DNA from: Bretschneidera sinensis
Lineage: Eukaryota; Streptophyta; Magnoliopsida; Brassicales; Akaniaceae
Direction: 5' to 3'
DNA length: 64,000 bases
Assembly (NCBI GenBank): GCA_023935145.1
Contig: CM043700.1
Coordinates: 39,412,620-39,476,619, forward strand
A program made the position numbers and the translations under genes. Below the pieces are notes generated by a model. It saw only the letters and a program-made list of their open reading frames with translations, had not been told where the DNA came from and did not search any database. Numbering within the stretch: the first letter of the stretch is position 1; each line of letters begins with the position of its first letter. Positions 1 to 10,517 of the stretch are shown piece after piece.

Positions 1-413
1 TAACAATTTCTTCTGCTTCGTTGCCCAATTCCAGGATTCAAGATTTTCCATAAGGTGTGCCCACGGGTTACGAAAGTCAGCTTCAGCCAAAAAATTGGAA
101 AGAAAATCAAATGCACTTCGAAAAAGGATAGAAAAAAAATTGAAAATAATCTAAATAAAAGAAAAAGGAATAAAATAAAGAAAACAAGGAAAGTAAGATA
201 AAAAGTTGGGTTGCCTCCCAAAAACGCTAAGTTTTACGTCTTCAGCCAGACACTTATTTGTTCCTCTGGCTCTTCTCTTCCCATTTCAGACTTCAAGTTC
301 CTTGCTTCTTTTTCGATGACGAGTTTTTCAGTGGTATTAGTTTTTGAGTCCATGATGTATCTCTCCAAAGTATCTTCATTTAATGTTTTCTCCTGAAATC
401 CTCAATGAGGTTA
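1..413 (-). other. Polyprotein region after protease, no open frame
   Basis: In the minus direction this continues the Athila-like polyprotein after the protease. The frame is broken repeatedly by stops. Bases 1-120, read in the minus direction, resemble the linker between protease and reverse transcriptase, but no reverse transcriptase motif is reached before the window ends. A 61-residue plus-strand frame at 211-396 is a chance antisense frame. Confidence 0.45.
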
Positions 414-1028
414 TCAGCAATATCCACTTGAAAACAAGAAGAAGTAGAAAACCCCAAAGGGGTATTTCATAATTTTATACATATCAAAAACTACTTGCTC
501 ATCATTGACTCTTAAAGTCAATTTCTCTTGTTGTACATCAATTAGGGCTCTCCTTGTAGCAAGGAATGGATGTCCAAGTATAAGAGGTACCTCACGATCC
601 TCTTCCATATCGAGAACAATGAAGTCTACAGGGAATATAAATTTATTAACCTTTACCAGTACATCTTCTATAGTTCCCCGTGGTCTCTTAATAGATCGAT
701 CAGCTAATTGCAATGACACTGTTGTTGTTTTGATTTCTTCTAGTCCAAGTTTCCTGAAAATTGAAAGAGGCATAAGATTAATACTGGCACCAAGGCCACA
801 TAAAGCTTTATCAAAAAATGAATTTTTCAAAGTGCAAGGTATAGTAAAACTCCCTGGATCTTTCAATTTTGGAGGTAGCTTATTTTGCAGTATAGCGCTG
901 CACTCTTCAGTCAACATTACCGTTCCATGTTCCTCTAGCTTCCGTTTATTAGACAAAATTTCCTTCAAAAATTTAGTGTAGCTAGGCATCTGTGCTAATG
1001 CCTCTGCAAATGGTATGTTAATATGCAA
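414..1028 (-). pseudogene. Athila-type aspartic protease region of the polyprotein
   Basis: A 204-residue minus-strand frame. It holds a retroelement aspartic protease domain in the middle: the expected D-(T/L/S)-G active-site motif is present as GLGAS (in ALCGLGASINLMP), followed by a conserved ILGHPFLATRRA segment near the C-terminus that is typical of the second half of the protease fold in Athila polyproteins. In active relatives this enzyme matures Gag-Pol. The catalytic Asp is replaced by Gly, so the domain cannot be active. It sits directly after gag in the element, as expected. The last about 20 residues run into non-homologous sequence before a stop. Confidence 0.75.
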
Positions 1029-1073
1029 CTTCTTGAAAATCTCTAAAAATTTTGAGAATTGTTTGTCTAATTT

Positions 1074-2567
1074 TTATTTTTGGAATTTCTGAGGATAAGG
1101 AAGATGTGGCATATATTTAGTTTCAGAGTTAGAATCAATCAAACCTTTACCAGTAGACTTCTTTGCTGAAACTCGTTTTTCATCTTGCTCAGTCTCTTCT
1201 TTCTCGCCAACTTGCTGAGTAAGTTCCTTAGGTTGTGGCTCTTCTAATTGTGTGCCGCTCCTTAGTGTTATGGCCTTGACATCCTCCTTAGGATTCTTTT
1301 CTGTGTTGCTCGGGAGGGAACCTTGTGCACGTCCAGAAATTATGTTGGCTAGTTGACCGACTTGAACTTCCAGATTTTTTATGGATGCTTCTTGATTTTG
1401 GAATCTTGTTTCTGCTGTACTTAAAAATTTGGCCATCATGTCCTCCAAGTTGGGCTTTTTTTCTTGAGGAGGATATTCAGGATGATGTTGCTTTGCATTG
1501 TTTTGATTCCACGAGAAGTTCGGATGATTCCTCCATCCCGGATTATATGTGTTGCTGTATGGATTGTTCTGCCTGTGAAAATTTGAAACAAAATTAGCTT
1601 GTTCAGCAGATGAATTATATGCAAACTGATTACCTGCTTGACAGCTACTGCTTTGATGGGCACTACCACCACACAATTCATATATTGAATGTGAGTTGGG
1701 ATTAAATCCATCAATCTTCCTGTTGAGAGTCTCCAGTTGTGCTGCTAGAGCTGTAACAGCATCTACATTGTGCAATCCTGGGGCTCTGTTGATAGGTAAC
1801 CTTTCAATTGGCCATTGATAAGAGTTGGTAGCCATTTCTTCTAGTAATTAGATGGCTTCTTCTGGAGTTTTTCTCATGATAGTGCCTCCTGCAGCTGCAT
1901 CAATCATGTTTCGGGTTGTATTAGTTAAACCGTTATAAAAAGTTTGTACCTGTATCTAGGTGGGCAACTCGTGATGAGGACATCTTCTCAACAGGTCTTT
2001 AAAGCGCTCCCATGCCTCATAGAGTGACTCTTGATCAACCTGCAAAAACATAGTAATTTCATTACGTAACTTTGCAGTTTTTGCAGGAGGGAAGTACTTC
2101 CCTAAAAACTTATGTGCCAATTCTGCCCATGTTGTTATGGATCCGGCAGGCAAAGAAGTCAACCAGCTTTTTGCTTTATCCCTTAATGAAAATGGGAAAA
2201 GCCTTAAACGAATTGCATCCTCCGATACTCCGTTATGCTTGAATGTGTCGCAAATTTCCAGGAAATTCGCCAAGTGAACATTCGGCTCTTCTTGCGATAA
2301 GCCACCAAATTGTACTGAATGCTGAATCATCTGGATGATGGCGGGCTTAATTTCAAAATTGTTCACTTGTATAGGTGGTCGCCGAATGCTGGATTCAACA
2401 CCATCCATCTTTGGCATGGCATAATCCCACAGTGCACGTTGCACCTCTGCATTGTTTCCTTATGCCATTGTATTAATTGTTACTGGTGCTGCTCTTCTCA
2501 AAGAGTGAAACGTGCGCTCAATCTCTGGATTTAATTCCACAAGTATTCTCCCACTAGTACGTGTCAT
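1074..2567 (-). pseudogene. Athila-type gag, broken by stops
   Basis: The likely start ATG is at 2567 (minus), giving MTRTSGRILVELNPEIERTF. A TAA interrupts around 2461; the frame resumes and runs to 1956, is cut by TAG where relatives have Trp (PT-stop-IQVQTFYNGL), then by another stop before LLEEMATNS, and continues to 1074. The central part (GLSQEEPNVHLANFLEICDTF ... LFPFSLRDKAKSWL) is a classical retrotransposon gag core, which forms the virus-like particle in active elements. A Gln/Asn-rich stretch and a predicted coiled-coil segment (NQEASIKNLEVQVGQLA) follow. No zinc knuckle is seen. At least three nonsense changes mark it as a pseudogene. Confidence 0.8.
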
Positions 2568-2672
2568 GCACTAGAAATGAAAACCCTGCAAAATAGACTT
2601 AAAAACCAAATTAAAAGAAAAAACTCTCAAATTAACAAGTTAAATCACAATAAAAGTAATAGTTTATTTCAG

Positions 2673-2690
2673 TCCCCGGCAACGGCGCCA
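2673..2690 (-). promoter_or_regulatory. Primer binding site complementary to tRNA-Asp
   Basis: The plus strand reads TCCCCGGCAACGGCGCCA, which equals the 3' end of plant tRNA-Asp including CCA. The minus strand is therefore an 18-base perfect primer binding site for first-strand synthesis. It lies 6 bases inside the LTR edge at 2697, the expected position. It is a strong argument for the Athila assignment and for element orientation. Confidence 0.92.
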
Positions 2691-2696
2691 AAAACT

Positions 2697-4428
2697 TGAT
2701 GCGATGAAATTGACACTAGCAAGTGCACTAATCGTTCAAGTAATAAAATGATGAGTGAATATCGTTCCCAACGAGGACTGATCAAATACTACAAAAATTA
2801 TGACTTAACTTTTACTGTTATTTGAGCAAACGAATAATTGTAGGGGAAAGATTTACTAACAATTAACTAAGGAAAAACAGAACGCAATAGTAAATAATGG
2901 AAGATTAGCAAATTTTGGAATGAAAACTCTTATGAACTAACGTGCTAAGGACTCGACTTCACCTAAACCATAATTGACAAGAGTTTCGAATGGATAAGTT
3001 TCGTTTAATATGTTTTCCAAGATGGTAGATTCCCCAATAAATTGGTTATCCATATTTCGGGTCTAACCACAATCTCAAGAATCATTAACTTCGAATATCC
3101 ATATTCTAGGTCTATTCTAGATTAACTCAAATTGAGAAGCATTAAGTGTTTTTGGATTCCTTTCAGTTAAATCTCTCTATTCGGTTACGATTTAAACGGA
3201 CCACATGAACTTCCTAGAATCCCTATTCGGTTACTCCTATTCCATTCATGGCATGTTTTACCCTGGCCTTTGCATACATAAAATCCAATATCATATTTAT
3301 TAGTTCAACCATTCATAAGAGCATGGCTTCTCTATTCGACACATCACCATGCCCACAGAAGGAATCAAAATATTAAAAAGCATTAAGAACAATAAAACAC
3401 ACTCTTTGAAAAACACATTAAATTCCACTTGTCCAAACAACAACTCAAGATAAAGGTTTAGGATCCATCTATCCTTAACACAAAAATATCTACTCCATAA
3501 TCATGTTCAAACAACCCATGTTCATATTATAAAACATCAACATAGATAGAATAAAAGAATACAAAACCGGAGAAGAATGATTAAAAACTTGATGCGTAGC
3601 CTCCCGGAGTGTCTCCAAGCCTCCTTTCGTGTCTCTTCTCCTCCAAATTCTGTTTTCTTTCTTCTCTTTTCCGCCTCTTTTCCAGATGCCCTTCTTGTTC
3701 AGTTAGGGTTTCAATTTATAACATTCAAAATTCGCGGGCTGGCGCTGCAGCGCCAACATCCCAGCGCTGCAGCGCCAACATCCCAGCGCTGCAGCGCCAA
3801 GACATAAAGAAACCCTAATTCTGGTGCTGCAGCGCCAAATTTCTGTCCAAATCCTTCTTTGTGTAAGCTACCAGCTTTGCAGCGCCAACATCCTGGCACT
3901 GCAGCCTTGAGTTTCTGTCCTCTCTGTGCATTTTGGTGCTGTGAGGTGCGGCTGATGCTGAACCAGGAGGTATGACCTCTGTCCGCTAAAATCGCCATAA
4001 CTTTCTCTAGAAAAATGATTTTAATGAACCGTAAAATCTTCCAGAAAGTAGACTTCCAGATCTTTCTGAGAATATATGGTACACTTCCTGGTTCTTCCTA
4101 CATCAATACAGTTTAATTTGTAAAGATGGTTTATTCGTATGGCAACTCCAACAACTTAGTGAAAACTCCTTTCTTAGTTTCTCTTCATCTTGGCTCTTCC
4201 ACGACCATTCTTTTGCTTGAGTGTTCAATGGAGCTTCGTGTTTAAAATGATGATAGCTCTTCCATCTCTTTTAAATCAAGATACCTGAAAAATGCACCAA
4301 AATAAGTTAATGCTCCAAAAATACCACTTTAGAGTTGTTAATGAATAAAAATGCAATTAAGACCTAAATCAACCCTAAAGTGCTAACAAATAAGTACGAT
4401 TATAATGCATTTTATGGCTCTTATCACA
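2697..4428 (-). repeat. 5' LTR of the Athila-like element
   Basis: Plus-strand edges are TGATGCGATG and CTTATCACA, so in element orientation the LTR runs TGTGATAAG...CATCGCATCA with canonical TG/CA ends. Length is about 1732 bases, usual for Athila. The inner edge is set by the tRNA-Asp primer site. Inside are the GC-rich palindromic repeats at 3731-3806. Short frames near 3577-3998 derive from these repeats and are not genes. Confidence 0.8.
3731..3806. repeat. Tandem palindromic GGCGCTGCAGCGCC repeats inside the LTR
   Basis: Three near-perfect copies of a 22-base unit (AGCGCTGCAGCGCCAACATC plus CC) stand in a row, and degenerate copies (GGTGCTGCAGCGCC, GCTTTGCAGCGCC) continue to about 3905. 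The core GGCGCTGCAGCGCC is a perfect self-complementary sequence. It is GC-rich in an otherwise AT-rich LTR. Confidence 0.85.
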
Positions 4429-4883
4429 GAGTTATCACCTATTTCCATGCAACTACCGCCTTTGCCACATAAATGCTGCACCGCCACCACCGCTTACACC
4501 ATCAATTCAACCACTAAAAATCTCGACCATCACCTAGTACTGCAACCGTAGCCCTGGTTAGCAAGTGGAATGTCAAGTTAAGATCAGGAAGAAAAGAAGA
4601 AAGGGTATAAATGTATCCTTGTATGGCCTGACTGGGAAATCTGATAACTTGAAGGTTTTAACAAACAAGAGGATAGAACTTCTAGTCAAATAGCAGTCAA
4701 ATATAGCATGCTTCATTTCTTTTGACACTCCAATGTAACCCATGGTCTAGTTGGCAGAGTTGAATTGCATTTCCATTAAAGTGGACAATCTTCTCTAGTG
4801 CTACCAAACCAACAGCCCGGCTCCTACCAAAAACCAGCATCGCTGCCACATGAACTAATAATACCAGTTCTACATCCATTAAT
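4429..4883. other. Unassigned host DNA left of the LINE
   Basis: No recognised gene. Together with 6324-6672 it is the pre-insertion sequence of the LINE: the two parts join through one copy of the 16-base target duplicate. A minus-strand frame crosses it (about 4697-4960, containing VALEKIVHFNGNAIQL) and is interrupted by the LINE. I do not recognise the product and would not call it a gene. Confidence 0.5.
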
Positions 4884-5154
4884 GTCATACTCTCATTATA
4901 TTTTTTTATAAGTAAAAAGTAAATTGTATATAAAAAAAAAGTGCACCAAGGGGTGCAACCTATGTACAAGGCTATCTATAGGAGAGGGACTCAACAAAAT
5001 CTATTAAATCTACTTCATTTACAAAAAAAATTCAAATGATCCAAAAGATAAGGGCATTGAACCACCTTTCCCTAATTACACTTACATGTCTCTCAATGCT
5101 ATCAAAAGCTCTACGATTCCTCTCACTTCAAACTAACCAAAAGATAGAAAGGGA

Positions 5155-6290
5155 AATCATAGAGTAAGCTTTCTTAAGGTTCTTCGAAGTCCAAAACCCA
5201 CTTCAAGTCCAAATTTTATCATTTATGGAGCCGAAAAAAACCAAAACACACCCAAAATCTTGTAAACCATCTCCCATAAATCTCTAGCCAAAGAACAATC
5301 CAGCAAAAGATGAAACGCGGATTCTCCATAGCTTTTGCAAAAGAAACAACGGTTAACCAACACCCTCCCTCTTCTTTGTAGATTATCTAAGGTAAGAATC
5401 TTCTCCCAAGCGGCTTCCCACCCAAAAAAACACATTTTCTTCAGGGCACTAAAACACTAATTTGCTTTCCAAAGAAAATTGGAGAAGCCAACTGAGGGAT
5501 CCCTATCCACAAGAATCTTATAGAAAGATTTCGCCTTAAAACCTACTATACCTCCATCTAACCACATCCTCCCTAGACAAATCCATCTTATAGCTATACA
5601 AAAATTCCAATAAACTTTCCACTCTCTCAACCTTCCAATGTTAAACATTACGAATCAGAGGAACTTCCCACAAAATAATACCATTAGACACAGGGATACA
5701 GGAAGAAATAAGCACTTCTTACATCATAGAGTAAGCTTTCTTAAGGCTCTTCGAAGTCCAAAACTCACTTCAGCTCAAATTTCATCATTAACGGAGCCGG
5801 TAAAAACCTAAAACACACACAAAATCTTGTAAACGATCTCCCATAAATCTCTAGCCAAAGAACAATCCAGCAAAAGATGAAACACGGATTCACCACAACT
5901 TTTGCAAAGGAAACAACAGTTAACCAACACCTTCCCTCTTCTTTGTAGATTATCTAAGGTAGGAATCTTCTCCTAAGCGGCTTCCCACAAAAAAAAAACT
6001 CATTTTATTTAGGGCACTAGAACACCAAATTGCTTTCTAAGGGAAATTGGAGAAGCCTTTTGAGGGATCCCTATCCACAAGAATCATATAGAAAGATTTC
6101 GCCTTAAAACCTACTATACCTCCATCTAACCACATCCTCCTTAGAAAATTCCATCTTATAGCATACAAAGATTCCAATAAACTTTCCACCCTTTCAACCT
6201 CACAATGTTAAACATTACGAATCAAAAGAACATCCCACGAAATAGTACCATTAGACACCAGGATACATGAAAAAATAAGAGCTTATTTAT
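5155..6290. repeat. Tandem duplication inside the LINE (2 x about 567 bases)
   Basis: Sequence from about 5155 (AGAGTAAGCTTTCTTAAGG) recurs from about 5722 with scattered substitutions and small indels, head to tail. Each copy includes the zinc-binding C-terminus of the LINE reverse transcriptase. The whole duplication lies within the single pair of target duplicates. Confidence 0.88.
5223..5648 (-). pseudogene. LINE reverse-transcriptase C-terminal zinc-binding region
   Basis: Two adjoining minus-strand frames (5457-5648, then 5223-5435) read through the zinc-binding domain that follows plant LINE reverse transcriptases: FKAKSFYKILV, then WEKILTLDNLQRRG, then a Cys/His cluster (NRCFFCKSYGESAFHLLLDC) and LARDLWEMV. 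A stop separates them. The same protein segment can be read with more damage at 5790-6215 in the second tandem copy. The catalytic reverse-transcriptase core and the endonuclease are absent. Confidence 0.8.
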
Positions 6291-6323
6291 CCTTCATAAT
6301 TGCAAAAGTCATACTCTCATTAT

Positions 6324-6672
6324 CACCATCTCCACTATTACCACTATAAAAAATTAGTGTCAAGCCTGTTCTGCCTATATTCCAAAAAGAACTTTCCACC
6401 TTCATGGCCAAGCACATAAAGTTTGTACAGCCAAAAAATTCAGGAATTACCTAACCAGCCGCCTATGTTAGCAACACAAGGAAACTATCAAATGGCCTCA
6501 CCAGCCCTAGCATCATGAGGACAATATCATGATAATATTTAATCTTTAAGAAACATAACTAGTAAGAGGTTTTAAATTTACAACATGTGAACATTGACTA
6601 TGATAATTAAGCAACACAAAAAAAAGAAGAATACTTTCCAGCTAATAATTACGATTAGCAAATTATTGATTC
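6324..6672. other. Unassigned host DNA between LINE and copia LTR
   Basis: This is the continuation of the host sequence interrupted by the LINE. No open frame, repeat or recognisable motif stands out. It ends at the copia LTR terminus at 6673; the five bases before it, GATTC, would be one target duplicate of that element, but its other end is lost. Confidence 0.45.
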
Positions 6673-7106
6673 TGTTAGAATGGATCATGACAGGATCGTA
6701 GGTTGATCGAGTAATAACCACAAAACAATAAAGTAAGATAAAAAGGAAGACAACAAATTTACGTGGTTCGGCTTAAAGCCTACATCCACGAGCAGAGGCT
6801 AGCAGCAAAATTTCACTATAGTGAGAGAATATACAAAGAATGTTTACAAAATTGGCTTTAGTCAATACACACAATCTCATAATTTCTCTCTTAACATCTC
6901 TATGTCTTCTTGATGTCAATACTTCATATTGGAATACCTTTTATAGGCTCACAAAAAGTCCAAAGGACAAACATCAATGAATGGTAATCATTTTGTTGCC
7001 CAAATGCACACAAAGTGGATACTTTTGACCCCTCAAATTGAGCCACAAATAATGCACCAAAGTGGATACTTTTGACTCACCACATATTCAAGGCAATAAT
7101 TCAACA
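6673..7106 (-). repeat. 3' LTR of the truncated copia element
   Basis: Bounded by TGTTAGAATGG and TTCAACA on the plus strand, giving TG/CA ends. It starts directly after the purine-rich tract at 7107-7122 that would prime plus-strand synthesis. No partner LTR is in the window. Confidence 0.75.
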
Positions 7107-7180
7107 AATCTCCACCTTGACTTGAATTTGACAATAGTGAAAATAAAAGCTTCAGTCTCTGCCAAACAACCTTGAAGGGT

Positions 7181-9050
7181 CTAATGCAAATGCTGTGTAA
7201 CACCAACTAAGTCCATGCAGTGAGTGAACTTGGCAATGGGAAGAGATTTTGTCAACATATCAGCAGGATTATTCAGAGTGCCAATCTTTCTTACAATAAC
7301 ATCACCTTGAGCCATAATATCCCGAATAAAGTGATACTTCTCATCAATGTGTTTAGTTCTCTCATGATGCATCTGATCCTTCATCAAATGTATAGCACTC
7401 TGACTGTCACAATAAACTACAGTTTTATTTGTTTCCAAACTGAGTTCATTAAGTATTCTTCTTAACCAAATGGCTTCTTTGTCAGCTTCTATAACAACCA
7501 TAAATTCTGCCTCTATAGTAGACAATGCAACTGTCGGCTACAAGGTAGCTTTCCGACTGACTGCACAAATCCCAATAGTAAATATATAACTTGTAATTGA
7601 TCTTCTCCTGTCCAAATCACCTGCAAAATCTGAATCAATATATCCAGCTAGATTGTCGGAAGTTCTACCGAATTCCAAACAAGCAGTAGAAATACCCTTC
7701 AAATATCTCAAAATTCACTTGACAGCTTACCAATGAGTTTTTCCTAGACAGGACAAATATCTGCTAACTACACTGACAGCATGTGAGATATCTAGTCGAG
7801 TGCAAACCATTGCATACATAATACTTCCCACTGCACTAGAACTCTAGGCATATACATTATCTCTTCTTCTGACTGTGGTGACATAGATGCTGATAATCTA
7901 AAGTGAGAAGCTAAATGAGTACTCAAAGGTTTAGTATCATGCATACCAAAATGTTTCAGAACTTTGTCAATATATTTTTGTTGTGACAAAAATAATCTAC
8001 CTGCACCTCTGTCTCTGTTGATCTCCATTCCCAAAATTTTCTTTGCTGCACCTAGGTCTTTCATCTCAAATTCATCACTTAGTTGAGATTTTAATCTATT
8101 AATTTCATATATGTTCTTTGCTGTAATCAACATGTCATCAACATATAGCAAAAAATATATGAAAGTATCATCATCAAGTCTTTGATAGTACACACAACTA
8201 TCATAATTGTATCTATAAAATCCAATACTCAGCATAAAAGAGTCAAACCTTCGATACCATAGGCGTGGAGACTGCTTGAGTCCATACAAGGATTTTGACA
8301 AACATGATCTTCTTTACCTTCAAATTCAAAACCTTCTGGTTGCTATATATAGATTTGTTCATCAAGATCACCATGAAGAAAGACTGTTTTCACATCAAGT
8401 TGCTACAACTCCAAATTATGCATTGCAACTAAAGCAAGTAAGTCACGAATAGAAGTATGTCTAACAACTAGAGAGAAAACATCATTAAAATCAACTCTCT
8501 CCACCTGGCTGTAGCCTTTCACTACTAATCGTGCCTTATACTTGGTGTCTTCAACACCTGTGACTCATTCCTTCTTCTTAAATATCCCCCACCCGATAAT
8601 TTTCTTACTATTAGGTGCTTCGACCAATTTCCAGGTGTCATTTTTCTTTAGAGATTCCATCTTTTCATGCATCATAATGAGCAATTTTCCTGAATCAGAT
8701 GAATTAATGGCCTCAGAGCATGAGGTTGGATTGGTAACATCAATGGTTTCTGCAACATTTAATACATAAACCAACATATCTTCAAAACCATACCGTTGAG
8801 GTGGCTTTATCTATCCTCTTTGTCTACCACCAGCTATAATGTGATGCTCAGCTTCATGGTGTGTCTCTCCACCTGCAGACGAACTTTTTGACTGAATAGG
8901 ATTAGGATTTGCAGATGCTGAGATACCAACCTCAAGCTCCACCTTCTCTTGTGCATTCTTCTTTCCTGTATCACACTGAACATGCAATTCTTTTTTAGGG
9001 TGAAGCATAGCAGATTCATCAAGAGTAACATCTCTGCTAATCATAAACTT
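7181..9050 (-). pseudogene. Copia pol remnant: linker, reverse transcriptase, RNase H
   Basis: Read from 9050 downward: a segment with ISRDVTLDESAM (linker after integrase), then at 8777-8565 a segment with MESLKKNDTWKLVEAP (start of the reverse-transcriptase region), then at 8301-7792 SLYGLKQSPRLWY and the catalytic YVDD in FLLYVDDMLI, then at 7525-7181 the RNase H tail with STIEAEF, CDSQSAIHLMKD and HIDEKYHFIRD and the usual C-terminal NPADMLTKSLP. In an active element these copy RNA to DNA. Stops or frameshifts separate the four segments, and about 250 bases between 7525 and 7792 have no open frame. Confidence 0.85.
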
Positions 9051-9058
9051 ATGAGTAT

Positions 9059-10415
9059 CAGGAGGTGATCCATGAGTAGCTTTAAGTGCTAGTGGTGAGT
9101 TAAATTTAATTTAAGTAATCAAGATAAATATGAAATATATAGTGATAATATTTAAATAAATTATTAACTAATGATTTGGTGGTAGATAAAAATTGGTTGA
9201 TAGCTATGATTGGAATAATTGATGCGTAAAGAATTTTTTTATGAAAAATAATATTATTGGAATAATGAGTCGATTTAATAATAAAGGTGATACATGAAAT
9301 TCTTAACGATCTATGGATGATGATTTGATGTGATATATGAGGAGAAAAAATTAGTGAAATTAATCAAATAGTAATTTGAGAAAAATCAGGATAACAAATT
9401 TGAATGTCCGAATACATGCATGTTTTTATATTATTATACATATGCATATTTCATATCATTGTTCATATGCATACACATGAAATAAAAGAACCGAGAGGGC
9501 AGCCAGTCTAAATGAAAACAGTGACAACCGGTATATGCTGGAAATAAATGAAAACCGTGATTGTTGGTATATGTTGGAAATAAAATAACTGGGAGGGCAG
9601 CCGGTCTAAATAAATAAAAGAACCGAGAAGGCAGCCGGTCTAAGATAAAACATGTTGACATGTGGGAAGATGTTCCCAGTAATAATAACATTTAAATTCA
9701 CATATTGCATTTGCTTTAAATATTGATTGTTATTACTTGAGATGCTAAAGTGCTATTCATGATTGTAAATCTATTGATGGATGAATGAGTCTCACAGAGA
9801 GACATTTATGCTGAGAAGAAATATGGAAATATAAAATGATGAGAATTGTCTAGGTGACTGATTATATGATGTGAACCTCATAATGAGGTAATTATGAGAT
9901 AAAATTGATAGTCTCAAGATGATGGTTAATTATATGAGAATAAGAGATTCATAAATGATGGGGATTTGATATGAGTAGTGATAATAGAATGTTGTTATCA
10001 AAATATAAGATATAGATGAATGAATATTAAAAGGCTAATTATACAAATTGAATACTTCGAGTAAGTTTAATTCACTAAGCTTATGAAGCTCACCTCTCAT
10101 TATTAAATAATTTCAGGTAGCAGGCAAGACAGATAGTTTGTTGATTTGAGATTCAAACGAAGTCATTAATTGTAAGCCACGTGGTCCACATCCTCAGATT
10201 AATGAAAAAAAATATTTGTAAATATTCATTCATATTACTTTGTATATAATGTTTAAGTCAAGATCTGAATGATGTATCACTCCTATTGAGGGTTGAGGAT
10301 TGATGTAAAAATTGTAGTTGGTATTATTTTTATTGTTACATATAGGTGTCGTGCTGGGATTTTCAAAATGTGACAACACTGTCTTGGGGTGGCCAACCCA
10401 AGATGGGTCATTACA
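9059..10415 (+). repeat. 5' LTR of element A (first about 770 bases missing)
   Basis: Matches the 3' two thirds of the family LTR seen at 14790-15466, 35225-36381 and 46152-47513. It ends ATGGGTCATTACA at 10415, where the family end is GGGTCGTTACA. It contains the CCGG-rich minisatellite at about 9478-9650 and a conserved GAGCTTATGAAGCTC hairpin at about 10078-10094. The left edge abuts the truncated copia element without a terminus. Confidence 0.8.
9478..9650. repeat. Degenerate CCGG-rich minisatellite within the LTR
   Basis: Alternating 25-40 base phrases built from GAACCGAGAGGGCAGCCGG and GACAACCGGTATATGCTGG are repeated with variation. The same block recurs in every copy of this LTR: 15198-15395, 34080-34320, 35448-35610, 46580-46775 and, inverted, about 63690-63830. 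Copy number differs between LTRs. Minus-strand frames such as 9434-9691 are translations of this repeat, not genes. Confidence 0.8.
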
Positions 10416-10517
10416 ATTTTCGTATCAGAAAATTAGGTTTTATGATTCTGTAGACCGCATAAGAACTTAAAGAAGTGGAAGATCTAAATAAACTATATTT
10501 TAATGCAGAGTCTAAGG

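Larger units (their letters stand above)
1..4428 (-). mobile_element. Athila-like Ty3 retrotransposon, 5' portion, cut by window edge
   Basis: In element orientation (minus strand) the order is a 1.73 kb LTR, a primer binding site matching tRNA-Asp, gag, then a protease region, with the rest lying beyond base 1. A tRNA-Asp primer, long LTR and this gag/protease type are known features of the Athila lineage; the assignment is by motif reading. The frames carry several stop codons and the protease has lost its catalytic Asp, so this copy is dead. Reverse transcriptase and integrase are not in the window. If the element is complete its other LTR lies to the left. The 5 bases outside the LTR (4429-4433) would be one target-site duplicate, but the partner is not visible. 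Confidence 0.8.
4900..6307 (-). mobile_element. 5'-truncated LINE (non-LTR retrotransposon) with target duplication
   Basis: The insert is bounded by a perfect 16-base target-site duplication, GTCATACTCTCATTAT, at 4884-4899 and 6308-6323. In element orientation (minus) the right edge is the truncated 5' end and the left edge the 3' end. The 3' UTR has the phrase TGTACATAGGTTGCACCCC and an AT-rich tail, which I know from plant L1-type elements. Only the last part of the reverse-transcriptase ORF is present, as expected from 5' truncation. An internal segment of about 567 bases is duplicated in tandem (5155-5721 and 5722-6290). Both copies are broken by stops. Confidence 0.88.
6673..9058 (-). 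mobile_element. Ty1/copia retrotransposon, 3' half only (Tork/TNT1-like)
   Basis: In the minus direction this has part of pol, a polypurine tract and one LTR. The LTR (6673-7106, 434 bases) has TGTTGAATT...TTCTAACA ends in element orientation and is preceded by a purine-rich AAGGTGGAGATT tract. The 5' LTR, gag, protease and integrase are absent: near 9058 the sequence switches to the LTR of element A. The pol style resembles TNT1/Tork elements; lineage is a judgement from motifs. Confidence 0.82.

Noticed and set aside
505..981. 158-residue plus-strand frame
   Set aside because: Antisense to the Athila protease frame, which has clear motifs; no family resemblance of its own.
3731..3806. CRISPR-like array
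   Set aside because: The 22-base units are contiguous, with no unique spacers, and lie inside a plant LTR.
4697..4969. 90-residue minus-strand frame
   Set aside because: It begins inside the LINE 3' end and crosses the target duplicate, so it cannot be a native gene as it stands; the host part is unrecognised.
9434..9691. Minus-strand frame, with similar ones at 34046-34366 and 35397-35675
   Set aside because: They translate the CCGG-rich minisatellite of the LTR (repeating PAYTGCHGFH-like words) and appear only where the repeat count allows; no start context or family.
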